This document shows positions 6,538 through 13,579 of a stretch of 19,993 bases of DNA, in pieces (the first letter of the stretch is position 1; each line of letters opens with the position of its first letter). Under the pieces are notes generated by a model. The model did not search any database. It had not been told where the DNA came from and saw nothing but the letters and a program-made list of their open reading frames with translations. Source of the stretch: WJMT01 sp964445575 (lineage in GTDB: Bacteria > Acidobacteriota > Aminicenantia > Aminicenantales > Aminicenantaceae); contig CAYULB010000038.1 of assembly GCA_964445575.1 (NCBI GenBank), positions 1 through 19,993 of the forward strand. Reading direction: 5' to 3'. The position numbers and the translations under genes are program-made.

Positions 6538-8157
6538 TTAATTTTTTCTTCCTTCTGCCTTGACTTTCCGGCCCTCTCCAAACACCAGAGCCCGGTAAGC
6601 CTTCTCGATTCTATCCCAGTTTTCTTCTCTATCAAGAGCCCAGAATCGGCCCATAACAGTGCAGAGATGCCCCAGAGAAATCTGCCGGCACATCTTTTCT
6701 GCTTTTGAAATATAAACAGCCCCACTCTCAGGTTTCTCCCCTCTTCTTCCAATAAGGGAGTGGATATACACTTTCTCTAATCCTATTTCTTTTGCCAGCT
6801 TCAGCAGTGAGAACAAATACTCAATGGTCCCATGCGAACTGTAATGAGAAACTATTCCTAAAAGGTGAAGAGGTTTGTTTTTCGTTCTGGCTTCTTCCAT
6901 GGTCTCCACAAAAACTTTGTTTTTAAAAAAACTTCCATCAGCTATGGAACTGTCTATTCTTATTCTATCCAATAAGACCCTTCTTCCGGCTCCTATGTGA
7001 AGGTGTCCTGCTTCAGAATTCCCCACAGTCCCCGGGGGCATTCCTACGGCTTCTCCCGAAGCTTTAAGCTTAACATGGGGATATTTGGTCCAGAGATAGT
7101 CAAAGTTGGGGGTTTTGGATTCATAAATCATGTTCCCCTTTTTTGATTCATTCAGACCCCATCCATCCAAAATCAGCAGCATTATTTTTTGTTTAGGATT
7201 TGTCTTTTCTGATTCATTGAGTATCAGACTCTCTGCATTGATTTCTGGAGGACATTCCAGCCCTAACATATCAAGGACCGTAGGTGTGATATTTGATAAT
7301 TCTCCAGATTTTCTTAACCTGATTTTTCCAGGCTCCTTTTCTGAAAAATCAGCCAAAACAAAAGGAACTAAATTATTGGTATGACCTGTGTTTATGGTCC
7401 CGTCCGGATAAAGCCATTCCTCCACAGTCCCATGATCGGCTGTGACCATCAAGGGGATACCTTTGTCTCGGCAGTGTTCATATACTTTTCCCAGCTCCAA
7501 ATCCACAGATTCCACAGCTTGGATCACAGCCTGTGGGTCTTCAGTATGTCCCACCACATCTGCATTGGCATAATTGGCAAAAATCACTTTATACTCAGAA
7601 TCATTGAGTTTCAAAATAATCTCTTTGGTCACCTGCTCTATGTTCATCTCTGGTTTTTCTGAAAACGAAGAGATCCCTTCAGGAGAAGGAATCACTGTTC
7701 TGTTTTCGCCCGGAAAAATCCTTTCGCTTCTGCCATTAAAAAAATAGCCCATATGAACTGCTTTTTCTGACTCAGATATTTTACTGAACTTTATCCCGGC
7801 ATTGGAAAGCACTTCTCCCAGAGTGTTCCTCACTCTTCCCTGGGGAGGAAACGCCACCCTGGCTTTAAGGTCAGACTGATACTCGATCATGGTAACAAAA
7901 TTCAACAAGGTCTGTTTTTTTACAGGAAATTCAGAAAAATTTTTTTCAGTAAGACTTCTGGTTATTTCAACCTCTCTTTCCCCCCGAATATCATAAAATA
8001 TCACATACTCATTGTTTTTCATTCTACCTATAGGAACCCCGTGTGCATCACAAGCCACAATAGGCTCCAGACTCTCATCTTCCTGTCCTTCTCTGTAAGC
8101 TTCTAAGACAGCTTCCACCATAGGAGTCTTTATCTCTATGTTTTCCCTATTAACCAT
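6538..8157 (-). CDS. gpmI: Circularly permuted cofactor-independent phosphoglycerate mutase
   Basis: iPGM interconverts 3- and 2-phosphoglycerate in glycolysis. All its conserved blocks are here, but the halves are swapped. Residues 10-312 match the usual C-terminal part: 'FYDIRGER' (Arg58, Arg61), Lys132, 'ANADVVGH' (Asp200, His204), 'TADHG' (Asp241, His242), His259. After a linker of about 12 residues, 325-530 match the usual N-terminal part: 'LLILDGWG' (Asp331), 'GNSEAGHLHIGAGR' (nucleophile Ser381), His442, Arg472, Arg504, Arg510. Against the B. stearothermophilus numbering as I remember it, offsets are nearly constant (about -203 and +319). The phosphatase domain becomes contiguous (about 107-395) and the transferase domain is split between the ends. 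Length 539 against about 510-520. The canonical 'DGRD' reads 'GRRG', losing one Asp (D154). AGGAAAGG precedes the ATG. Activity is inferred. Confidence 0.88.
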   Translation of the reverse strand: MVNRENIEIKTPMVEAVLEAYREGQEDESLEPIVACDAHGVPIGRMKNNEYVIFYDIRGEREVEITRSLTEKNFSEFPVKKQTLLNFVTMIEYQSDLKARVAFPPQGRVRNTLGEVLSNAGIKFSKISESEKAVHMGYFFNGRSERIFPGENRTVIPSPEGISSFSEKPEMNIEQVTKEIILKLNDSEYKVIFANYANADVVGHTEDPQAVIQAVESVDLELGKVYEHCRDKGIPLMVTADHGTVEEWLYPDGTINTGHTNNLVPFVLADFSEKEPGKIRLRKSGELSNITPTVLDMLGLECPPEINAESLILNESEKTNPKQKIMLLILDGWGLNESKKGNMIYESKTPNFDYLWTKYPHVKLKASGEAVGMPPGTVGNSEAGHLHIGAGRRVLLDRIRIDSSIADGSFFKNKVFVETMEEARTKNKPLHLLGIVSHYSSHGTIEYLFSLLKLAKEIGLEKVYIHSLIGRRGEKPESGAVYISKAEKMCRQISLGHLCTVMGRFWALDREENWDRIEKAYRALVFGEGRKVKAEGRKN

Positions 8158-8193
8158 AGACCTTTCCTTTAAAAATGAATTATAAGATAGAGT

Positions 8194-8222
8194 ACTATAA
8201 AATTATGTTCCCTTATTGTCAA
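8194..8222 (-). promoter_or_regulatory. Strong sigma-70 promoter of gpmI
   Basis: On the minus strand, TTGACA (perfect -35), exactly 17 bases, then TATAGT (-10, 5/6). The expected start of transcription is some 30 bases before the gpmI ATG, leaving room only for the AGGAAAGG ribosome-binding site. This fixes the N-terminus of the permuted protein and argues against a missing upstream half. Confidence 0.8.
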
Positions 8223-8229
8223 TCAACCC

Positions 8230-8268
8230 CTAAAAAACGTACCGTCTTACTCGTTTACCTAGTTTTTC
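8230..8268 (-). repeat. Dispersed repeat with GTACCGTC core, copy 1
   Basis: The stretch CTAAAAAACGTACCGTC, followed by TTACTCGTTTACCTAGTTTTTC, recurs at 19938-19977 with about four substitutions and one indel. In both places it lies directly upstream of a good minus-strand promoter. It may be a REP-like palindromic element or an upstream control sequence. I recall 'GTACCGTC' repeats associated with IS200/RAYT-type transposases in environmental genomes, but that link is from memory. Confidence 0.7.
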
Positions 8269-8360
8269 TTTTCTCTAGTCTGTTTGATTTATCCAGTTTC
8301 CATTCTTCCTCATTTTTCTCAGCAGCTGCACAACCCCCCGTCCAACAAAAGCAGTAATTA

Positions 8361-8459
8361 GTGAATTGTAAATGGAGAATTGTATCTCATTTAAAAAACC
8401 TAAATTCATATTCAACTTACCATTCACCACTTACCATTAACCATTCACAATTCACCGTA
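8361..8459. repeat. Heptamer repeat array with inverted-repeat arms
   Basis: The right part (8418-8459) reads in 7-base steps: TACCATT, CACCACT, TACCATT, AACCATT, CACAATT, CACCGTA. The left part, GTGAATTGTAAATGG (8361-8375), pairs with CCATTCACAATTCAC (8441-8455) at 14 of 15 positions, so the whole could fold as a long-loop hairpin. Seven-base degenerate repeats of this kind occur in intergenic DNA of several bacterial groups. It lies between the ends of two transcription units. Confidence 0.75.
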
Positions 8460-8502
8460 TTCAATGTCGCCTCAGCCTACCAGAATTTCAGTAAGTCCAC
8501 GT

Positions 8503-9390
8503 TTATTCAAAGTCAAGGTTTAATAAGGCATGAGGGTCCACCCGGCTGCCTCTTATTCTAATGCTCCAATGAAGATGAGGGCCTGTAACTCTGCCTGTGG
8601 AGCCGATTTTTCCTATGACTTCTCCTTTTTCTACTTTTGTGCCGTTTTTAACTAATATTTCTGAAAAATGACAGCACAGTGAAAAAACACCCAATCCATG
8701 GTCAATGATCACTGTTTTTCCAGAAAAATACAAATCATTTGCCAGGACTATTCTCCCTGAATTGGAAGCTCTCACTAAGGTCCCTTCTGGAGAAGCAATA
8801 TCTATCCCGCTGTGGGGAGAGCGGGGCTCATTGTTGAAAATCCTTCTCTCACCAAAATTTGGGAATATTTCTCCCTCTACAGGAATGATAAATCTGCCCT
8901 TTCCAGCCCATTCAGGGGAATCAATATCGTAAACAGCTTTGACCAGTTCAGCTTCCTCACGAATCCTATCGAGAACACTTTGAGGAGGAGTGACATACTC
9001 CTCCTTCACCCATAATTTTTTCACCGGAAACTGTTTGGGATTAACAAAAACCTCTTTGTGGATTTCAATTACTTGTCCTTGTTTCATAAACAAAAAAATT
9101 TCAAAAGGATAAGTTCCTGGTTCAATGCCCAGGTCAAGCCCAATCAAACAAATCAAATGGCCGCCTTGTTCTGCTGTATTGTATTTCTCATCCAGAAACT
9201 TAACTTGGGCTGATTCAATATCAGAAAGCTTTTTCACAGAAACTTTTATCACTTCACCGGGCACCAGCTCTCTGTACTCCAGCAGAACCACATCCTCTTC
9301 AGTCCATTCATTTGCTGTTTCCTGATAACTCAGCCCTTCTGGTAAAAATCCAATTATCAAAACGAACACGAGGTACAAAAATCTTTTCAT
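8503..9390 (-). CDS. Secreted M23-family (LytM-like) metallopeptidase
   Basis: This 295-residue protein has a Sec signal peptide ('MKRFLYLVFVLIIGFLPEG', cleavage near 20-22), an N-terminal beta-rich domain (about 30-120), a linker helix (130-160) and a C-terminal M23 domain (about 165-292). The zinc ligands are visible: His193 and Asp197 in 'HSGIDIA', and His274 in 'GPHLHW'. The catalytic His pair would be His241 ('CHFSE') and His272. All key residues are present, so it is probably an active endopeptidase that cuts peptide cross-links of peptidoglycan in the periplasm, rather than a degenerate EnvC/NlpD-like activator. The ATG overlaps the stop of the upstream aminoacylase gene by four bases, so the two are translated together. 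AGGAAACAGG precedes the start. Confidence 0.93.
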   Translation of the reverse strand: MKRFLYLVFVLIIGFLPEGLSYQETANEWTEEDVVLLEYRELVPGEVIKVSVKKLSDIESAQVKFLDEKYNTAEQGGHLICLIGLDLGIEPGTYPFEIFLFMKQGQVIEIHKEVFVNPKQFPVKKLWVKEEYVTPPQSVLDRIREEAELVKAVYDIDSPEWAGKGRFIIPVEGEIFPNFGERRIFNNEPRSPHSGIDIASPEGTLVRASNSGRIVLANDLYFSGKTVIIDHGLGVFSLCCHFSEILVKNGTKVEKGEVIGKIGSTGRVTGPHLHWSIRIRGSRVDPHALLNLDFE

Positions 9391-11090
9391 CCTGTTTCCT
9401 TTCTTAAAATTTTTCCAGGAAGCTCTCCGGTGTGTTCCCCCCTATTGATAACCACCTTACCGTTTACCAGGACAAATTCAATTCCCTCTGGATACTGATG
9501 AGGATCCTCATAAGTGGCTCGGTCTATGACATTTTTTTCATCAAAAATAACGATATCCGCATAATTGCCTGGCTCAAGAGTTCCTCTTCTTTTAAAACCA
9601 AACCTTTTTGCTGGAATATGGGTCATCTTTCTTATCATCTCGGGAAGGGGGACAATTCCTTCATCCCTCACGTATCTACCGAGAACTCTGGGAAAAGTAC
9701 CGTATCCTCTGGGATGAGGTTTTCCTGAGCTCAATTTTCCATAAGGAGCTAACACAGAACTGTCACATCCCACTCCCACCAAAGGATGAGAAAGGACTTT
9801 CTTTAAATTCTCTTCCTTCATCATGAAAATAACCATTCCAACCCTGTCCCTTTCTTCAATGAGAAGATCCCTCATAAACTCAAAAACATCTTTCCCAGTC
9901 ATATTCATACACTCTGATACACTCTTACCTTCAAAGTGACTGTTTTCTTCTGTAGCCACATCAGATATAAGCACTTTATCCCATGAACCTATTTTCTTTT
10001 CTCTTTCCTTCAGGTGCTCTCTGAATTTAGATTCAAGAGCAGGATTTTTCAACCTTTCTAAAAATTCATCTGTGGTGCCCTGCTTGGCCCACAAGGGAAA
10101 ATTGAAACTGCTCAACCCTGTAGCCCCCGCAGCATAGGGATACCGGTCACAGAATATATCAATTCCTTCTTCTTCTGCTTCTTCTACTTTTTTTAGAGCT
10201 TGGTCTATTTTTCCCCAGTTTCTGGGGTAAGCACATTTGAAATGGGATATCTGAAGCTTTACTCCTGTTTCCCGAGCTATGGTAACTGCCTCTTCTAATG
10301 CCTCCAGCAACCGATCTCCTTCATCCCTCATATGAGTTGCATACATTCCTCCACACTCCTCCACTGCTTCACAAAGAGATATCAATTCTGATGTTTCAGC
10401 ATAACTTCCTGGAGCATACTCAAGTCCACTGGAAAGCCCCAGCGCTCCCCTCTTCATGTTTTCTTTTATAATGGCCCTCATTTTCTGGATTTCCTCTTCT
10501 TTGGGAGAATCATCATTGAAGCCCACCACAGCCCCTCTCAGGCTGCCTTGGCCAAGAAAGGTAGAATAATTCAAAGCAGTACCCTTTCTCTGAATTTCAC
10601 TGAGAAATCCCTCTATGTCTCTCCACGAGAGTTCAAGGCCATAGGTGCTTTTCAGCTCCTGTTTGTTTTTCTCATAAAGGGAATCAGGAATGGGAAAAGG
10701 ACTTGACCCGCAGTTGCCACTAACCAGAGTGGTGATCCCCTGATGAATGTGACTCTCTGCTTTTGGATTCACCAGCAATCCGATATCAGAATGGTCATGG
10801 GCATCTATAAATCCAGGGCTGATGGTCAGCCCCTCTGCATGAATAACAGACCTGCCCTTAGAAACAGGAATATTCCCAATGCTTTCAATGACTTCTCCCG
10901 TGATGCCTATATCCCCTGAAAACCCCTCTTTCCCCATTCCATCAATGATAAATCCCCCCTTTATCACCAAATCAAACTCGGACGTCTTGGTACACCCCTT
11001 TAAAATAAGGCCGCAGCTTCCAAAACCGGCTACGAGCACAGCCCGGCTGGTCTCCCTTAAAAACTTCCTCCTGCTAATCCTTTTTCCCAT
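9387..11090 (-). CDS. D-aminoacylase / N-acyl-D-amino-acid amidohydrolase, Tat-exported
   Basis: The 567-residue enzyme is of the amidohydrolase superfamily, D-aminoacylase/dihydroorotase-like branch, which hydrolyses N-acyl-D-amino acids. A twin-arginine signal 'SRRKFL' (6-11) precedes a hydrophobic stretch and 'LKGC' (Cys33), so it is folded before export and perhaps lipid-anchored, though the lipobox is imperfect. Metal and active-site motifs are 'PGFIDAHDHSD' (His98, His100), 'SGNCGSSPF' (Cys127), 'ATHMRDEG' (His253), 'ISHFK' (His283) and 'VGCDSSVLAPYG' near residue 445-455. The C-terminal 'GTLEPGNYADIVIFDE' strand block is the usual small beta domain. GGAGGAAG nine bases upstream supports the start. 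The coupling with the M23 peptidase gene suggests work on wall-derived or D-amino-acid material; that is inference. Confidence 0.93.
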   Translation of the reverse strand: MGKRISRRKFLRETSRAVLVAGFGSCGLILKGCTKTSEFDLVIKGGFIIDGMGKEGFSGDIGITGEVIESIGNIPVSKGRSVIHAEGLTISPGFIDAHDHSDIGLLVNPKAESHIHQGITTLVSGNCGSSPFPIPDSLYEKNKQELKSTYGLELSWRDIEGFLSEIQRKGTALNYSTFLGQGSLRGAVVGFNDDSPKEEEIQKMRAIIKENMKRGALGLSSGLEYAPGSYAETSELISLCEAVEECGGMYATHMRDEGDRLLEALEEAVTIARETGVKLQISHFKCAYPRNWGKIDQALKKVEEAEEEGIDIFCDRYPYAAGATGLSSFNFPLWAKQGTTDEFLERLKNPALESKFREHLKEREKKIGSWDKVLISDVATEENSHFEGKSVSECMNMTGKDVFEFMRDLLIEERDRVGMVIFMMKEENLKKVLSHPLVGVGCDSSVLAPYGKLSSGKPHPRGYGTFPRVLGRYVRDEGIVPLPEMIRKMTHIPAKRFGFKRRGTLEPGNYADIVIFDEKNVIDRATYEDPHQYPEGIEFVLVNGKVVINRGEHTGELPGKILRKETG

Positions 11091-11163
11091 TTTTTTCTTC
11101 CTCCTCTCCTTGTATCTCTTCCCTCACATCCAAGAAATATTTTTTAAAAAAACATTGTTTCTA

Positions 11164-11208
11164 TTATCCTGAACTATTCATAAAAAAATGGCGATGTTTT
11201 TATTATTA
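11164..11208 (-). repeat. 45-bp dispersed repeat, copy C (inverted)
   Basis: This is the exact reverse complement of 12830-12874 over 45 bases, and close to 14-58. It runs from TTATCCTGAACTATTCATA through AAAAAATGGCGATG to a T/A-rich end. It sits between waaA and the D-aminoacylase gene. With copy B it frames waaA as a pair of inverted repeats about 1.6 kb apart. Confidence 0.9.
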
Positions 11209-11253
11209 TTTTCTTTTCAAGGATATGCAAAAATAATTTCTCCACTAGAAGTT

Positions 11254-12522
11254 CTAAGAAAACATCATGCTTTCAATGGCTTGAAGAGTTTTGCTCGTGG
11301 CTCCCTGAAGTGAATTCAAGGTCTCTTTTGCTTTTCTTCCCATATCACTCATCTTGTCCAGATCCTTGAAAAGAAAAACATTTATTAAATCCTTTTCATT
11401 CCAGACTACTTTTGCTCCTCCTGCTTTTAAAAACACATCCGCAAAATAAGCAAAGTTATCCATATGAGGACCAAAAAAGATAGGTTTGCTGTAAAAAGCT
11501 GGCTCAAGAAGGTTCTGCCCTCCCCAAGGAACTAAACTTCCTCCTATAATAGCACTGTCTGCTACCGCATAAATCCGGGCCAGCTCTCCAATAGTATCCA
11601 GGACCAGAACCTCCCATGGGTCTTTTTTTTCGAGGCAAGTTTTCTTGACAGCTCTCAAGCCCAAGGCTTCACACTGTTTCATTGTCTCCTCAACTCTATC
11701 CATATGACGGGGAGCTATAATAAATTTAATATCTTTTCGGTTATTAAAAGCTTTTGAAAAAGCTGTCAGTAAAATTTTGTCTTCTCCTTTTCTGGTGCTT
11801 CCGGCCACAACTGTCTTTTGATTTCTCTCTATATTGAGTTCTTGTCTTAAGCGAAGAACATCATTTTCTGTCATTTCTTTTAAATTGATTTCAGCTTTCA
11901 AATTACCAGCCACTCTGATCCGTCTGAGCAAAGCACCGATTTCATGGAGCCTCCTCCTATCTTCTTCAGTCTGCACCAAAAAAAGATCAACCTCCGCCAG
12001 GATCCTCCTCATGAACCCTTTCACATAACCATATCTTTTATAAGAAGAAGAAGAAACTCTTCCATTAACAAGAAGAACCCCTTTGGTGCATCTCTGTGCT
12101 TCTCTTAAAAGATTAGGCCAAAATTCTGACTCTGTAAGAATAAAAAGATCGGGCCTGATGATTCTGAAAAACTTTCTCACTATAAACTTAAAATCAAAGG
12201 GAACAAAAAACAACTCATCAACACATTTCAGCTTTTCTTCAGCCACCTGGTAACCAGAATTGGTTAAGGTCGAAAAATAAATAATCCAATCCGGATGTAT
12301 TTTTTTGATTCTCTTTACAAGGCTTTGCAAAGACATGACCTCTCCAACGGAAACCGCATGGATCCATAAACAACTTTTGTTCCTTTTCTCAAAAGGAAGA
12401 TGGACTCCCATTCTATCTAAAATATGAAGCCTTTCTTTTTTCATTATTCTTAATTTTATTAAATAAACAGGAAGATGCAGACATAAAGCAATGAATAAGA
12501 GAAATGAGTATATCAGGTACAT
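11254..12522 (-). CDS. waaA: 3-deoxy-D-manno-octulosonic acid (Kdo) transferase
   Basis: The 422-residue inner-membrane enzyme adds Kdo from CMP-Kdo to lipid IVA, the first core sugar step of LPS. An N-terminal membrane anchor (about 2-25, 'YSFLLFIALCLHLPVYLIKL') is followed by 'RMGVHLP' and 'LWIHAVSVGEVMSLQ', which holds the catalytic Glu61 of this GT-B family. 'LTNSGYQVAEEKL', 'ESEFWPNLL', 'AGSTRKGEDKI' and the donor-site block 'GGQNLLEPAFYSKPIFFGPH' are all family hallmarks, and the length is normal. No strong Shine-Dalgarno precedes the ATG; the N-terminal TM start matches relatives. It stands apart from lpxB by 5 kb and is framed by inverted copies of a dispersed repeat. Confidence 0.96.
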   Translation of the reverse strand: MYLIYSFLLFIALCLHLPVYLIKLRIMKKERLHILDRMGVHLPFEKRNKSCLWIHAVSVGEVMSLQSLVKRIKKIHPDWIIYFSTLTNSGYQVAEEKLKCVDELFFVPFDFKFIVRKFFRIIRPDLFILTESEFWPNLLREAQRCTKGVLLVNGRVSSSSYKRYGYVKGFMRRILAEVDLFLVQTEEDRRRLHEIGALLRRIRVAGNLKAEINLKEMTENDVLRLRQELNIERNQKTVVAGSTRKGEDKILLTAFSKAFNNRKDIKFIIAPRHMDRVEETMKQCEALGLRAVKKTCLEKKDPWEVLVLDTIGELARIYAVADSAIIGGSLVPWGGQNLLEPAFYSKPIFFGPHMDNFAYFADVFLKAGGAKVVWNEKDLINVFLFKDLDKMSDMGRKAKETLNSLQGATSKTLQAIESMMFS

Positions 12523-12661
12523 TGCTAAAAAATATAAAGCATTTCTTACGGATAGTCCAGAATAAGGTGTTTATTTTTCTTTGATTTTCTGATATCCTAA
12601 AGTTTAATCTTAAATAACCTGGATTATTCACAAGTCGAGGTTGCTGCAGATGCAAGGCACT

Positions 12662-12696
12662 GGGCATGAAGTCGTGGTCTTTCACTACGAATGCCC
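12662..12696. repeat. Hairpin in the core of the intergenic element
   Basis: TCGTGGT (12672-12678) pairs with ACTACGA (12684-12690) across a five-base loop, with one G-T pair. The flanking GGGCAT (12662-12667) pairs perfectly with ATGCCC (12691-12696), leaving a four-base bulge on the left. The surrounding 100 bases (about 12633-12732) are clearly richer in G+C than their AT-rich neighbours. Confidence 0.65.
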
Positions 12697-12816
12697 TGTA
12701 ACGAAGCAGATGCAGTGAGATCGGCTTGCCTTAATGGTAAAAAAATGGCGATTAATATAAAAAATACAAACAGAAAAAATGTTCAAGGCATTGTTCTTGA
12801 AAAAATCTTGTAAATC

Positions 12817-12874
12817 GCTGGAAATAAATTAATAATAAAAACATCGCCATTTTTTTATGAATAGTTCAGGATAA
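12817..12874 (+). repeat. Dispersed AT-rich repeat, copy B
   Basis: This is the same sequence as window positions 1-58 with few changes. Its last 45 bases (12830-12874) form a perfect inverted repeat with 11164-11208 on the other side of waaA. It is also the right end of the MITE-like element. Confidence 0.9.
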
Positions 12875-12955
12875 ATTTCTTTTGGAATGCCAAAAAGAGT
12901 TTAATCAAAATAAAAAAAGATTGATTCAATACATCAAGGAGGACTTGAATCTGAG

Positions 12956-13498
<543 letters not shown>

Positions 13499-13513
13499 AA
13501 AGAGCAAAGACAA

Positions 13514-13540
13514 GAAATCATTTACATTTGTGATGATTTT
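13514..13540 (+). promoter_or_regulatory. Small hairpin in the rpsO leader
   Basis: AAATCAT (13515-13521) pairs perfectly with ATGATTT (13533-13539), with possible G-T pairs on both sides, and is followed by TTTTGTT. It could be a weak terminator after the Lys/Glu-rich gene or part of an S15 autoregulatory leader. S15 is known to repress its own mRNA in several bacteria, but no specific S15 site can be shown here. Confidence 0.3.
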
Positions 13541-13579
13541 TGTTAGGATAAAGAATCCATTTTAAGGAGAAAAATTTCC

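Larger units (their letters stand above)
8158..8502. other. 345-base intergenic region between gpmI and the M23 gene
   Basis: This stretch holds a strong minus-strand promoter for gpmI (8194-8222), a dispersed repeat (8230-8268) and a heptamer/inverted-repeat element (8361-8459). I see nothing convincing in 8270-8355 or 8460-8502. Open frames of 60-66 codons on the plus strand have no family resemblance and run through the repeats, so I do not call them genes. No clear terminator for the M23 gene is visible. Confidence 0.7.
12615..12875. mobile_element. Putative MITE-like element with terminal inverted repeats
   Basis: The left end TAACCTGGATTATTCACAA and the reverse complement of the right end, TATCCTGAACTATTCATAA, agree at most positions, forming imperfect terminal inverted repeats about 260 bases apart. 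Inside, a perfect 15-bp inverted repeat (12738-12752 with 12843-12857, core ATGGCGAT/ATCGCCAT) and a GC-richer hairpin core are found. There is no transposase. The right end recurs at 1-58 and 11164-11208 without a visible left half next to either. A short non-autonomous element or a REP/BIME-type unit are both possible. Confidence 0.5.
12523..12955. other. 433-base intergenic region with MITE/REP-like element
   Basis: The region separates divergent waaA and the Lys/Glu-rich gene. From about 12615 to 12875 it holds a repeat-like element with imperfect inverted ends, a GC-richer structured core and an internal 15-bp inverted repeat. 12523-12614 and 12876-12935 are AT-rich and must contain the two divergent promoters; I could not single one out. 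AAGGAGG at 12936-12942 is the ribosome-binding site for the next gene. No protein or tRNA is supported here. Confidence 0.7.

Noticed and set aside
6538..8157. Swapped iPGM halves as a sequencing or assembly artefact
   Set aside because: A misjoin would not give one open frame with an in-frame linker at the old termini, a proper start with its own promoter and no missing or duplicated core. It remains checkable with raw reads.
8175..8357. 60-codon plus-strand frame ending in a Ser-rich segment
   Set aside because: It overlaps the gpmI promoter and a dispersed repeat, lacks a ribosome-binding site and resembles nothing. The next frame (8361-8561) is made of the heptamer repeat.
8418..8459. 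Heptamer array as a CRISPR remnant
   Set aside because: The units are contiguous and 7 bases long with no spacers, and no cas gene is present.
11091..11253. Promoter at the CAGGATAAT end of repeat copy C for the D-aminoacylase gene
   Set aside because: The -10-like TAATAG has no acceptable -35 at the right distance, so I could not support it.
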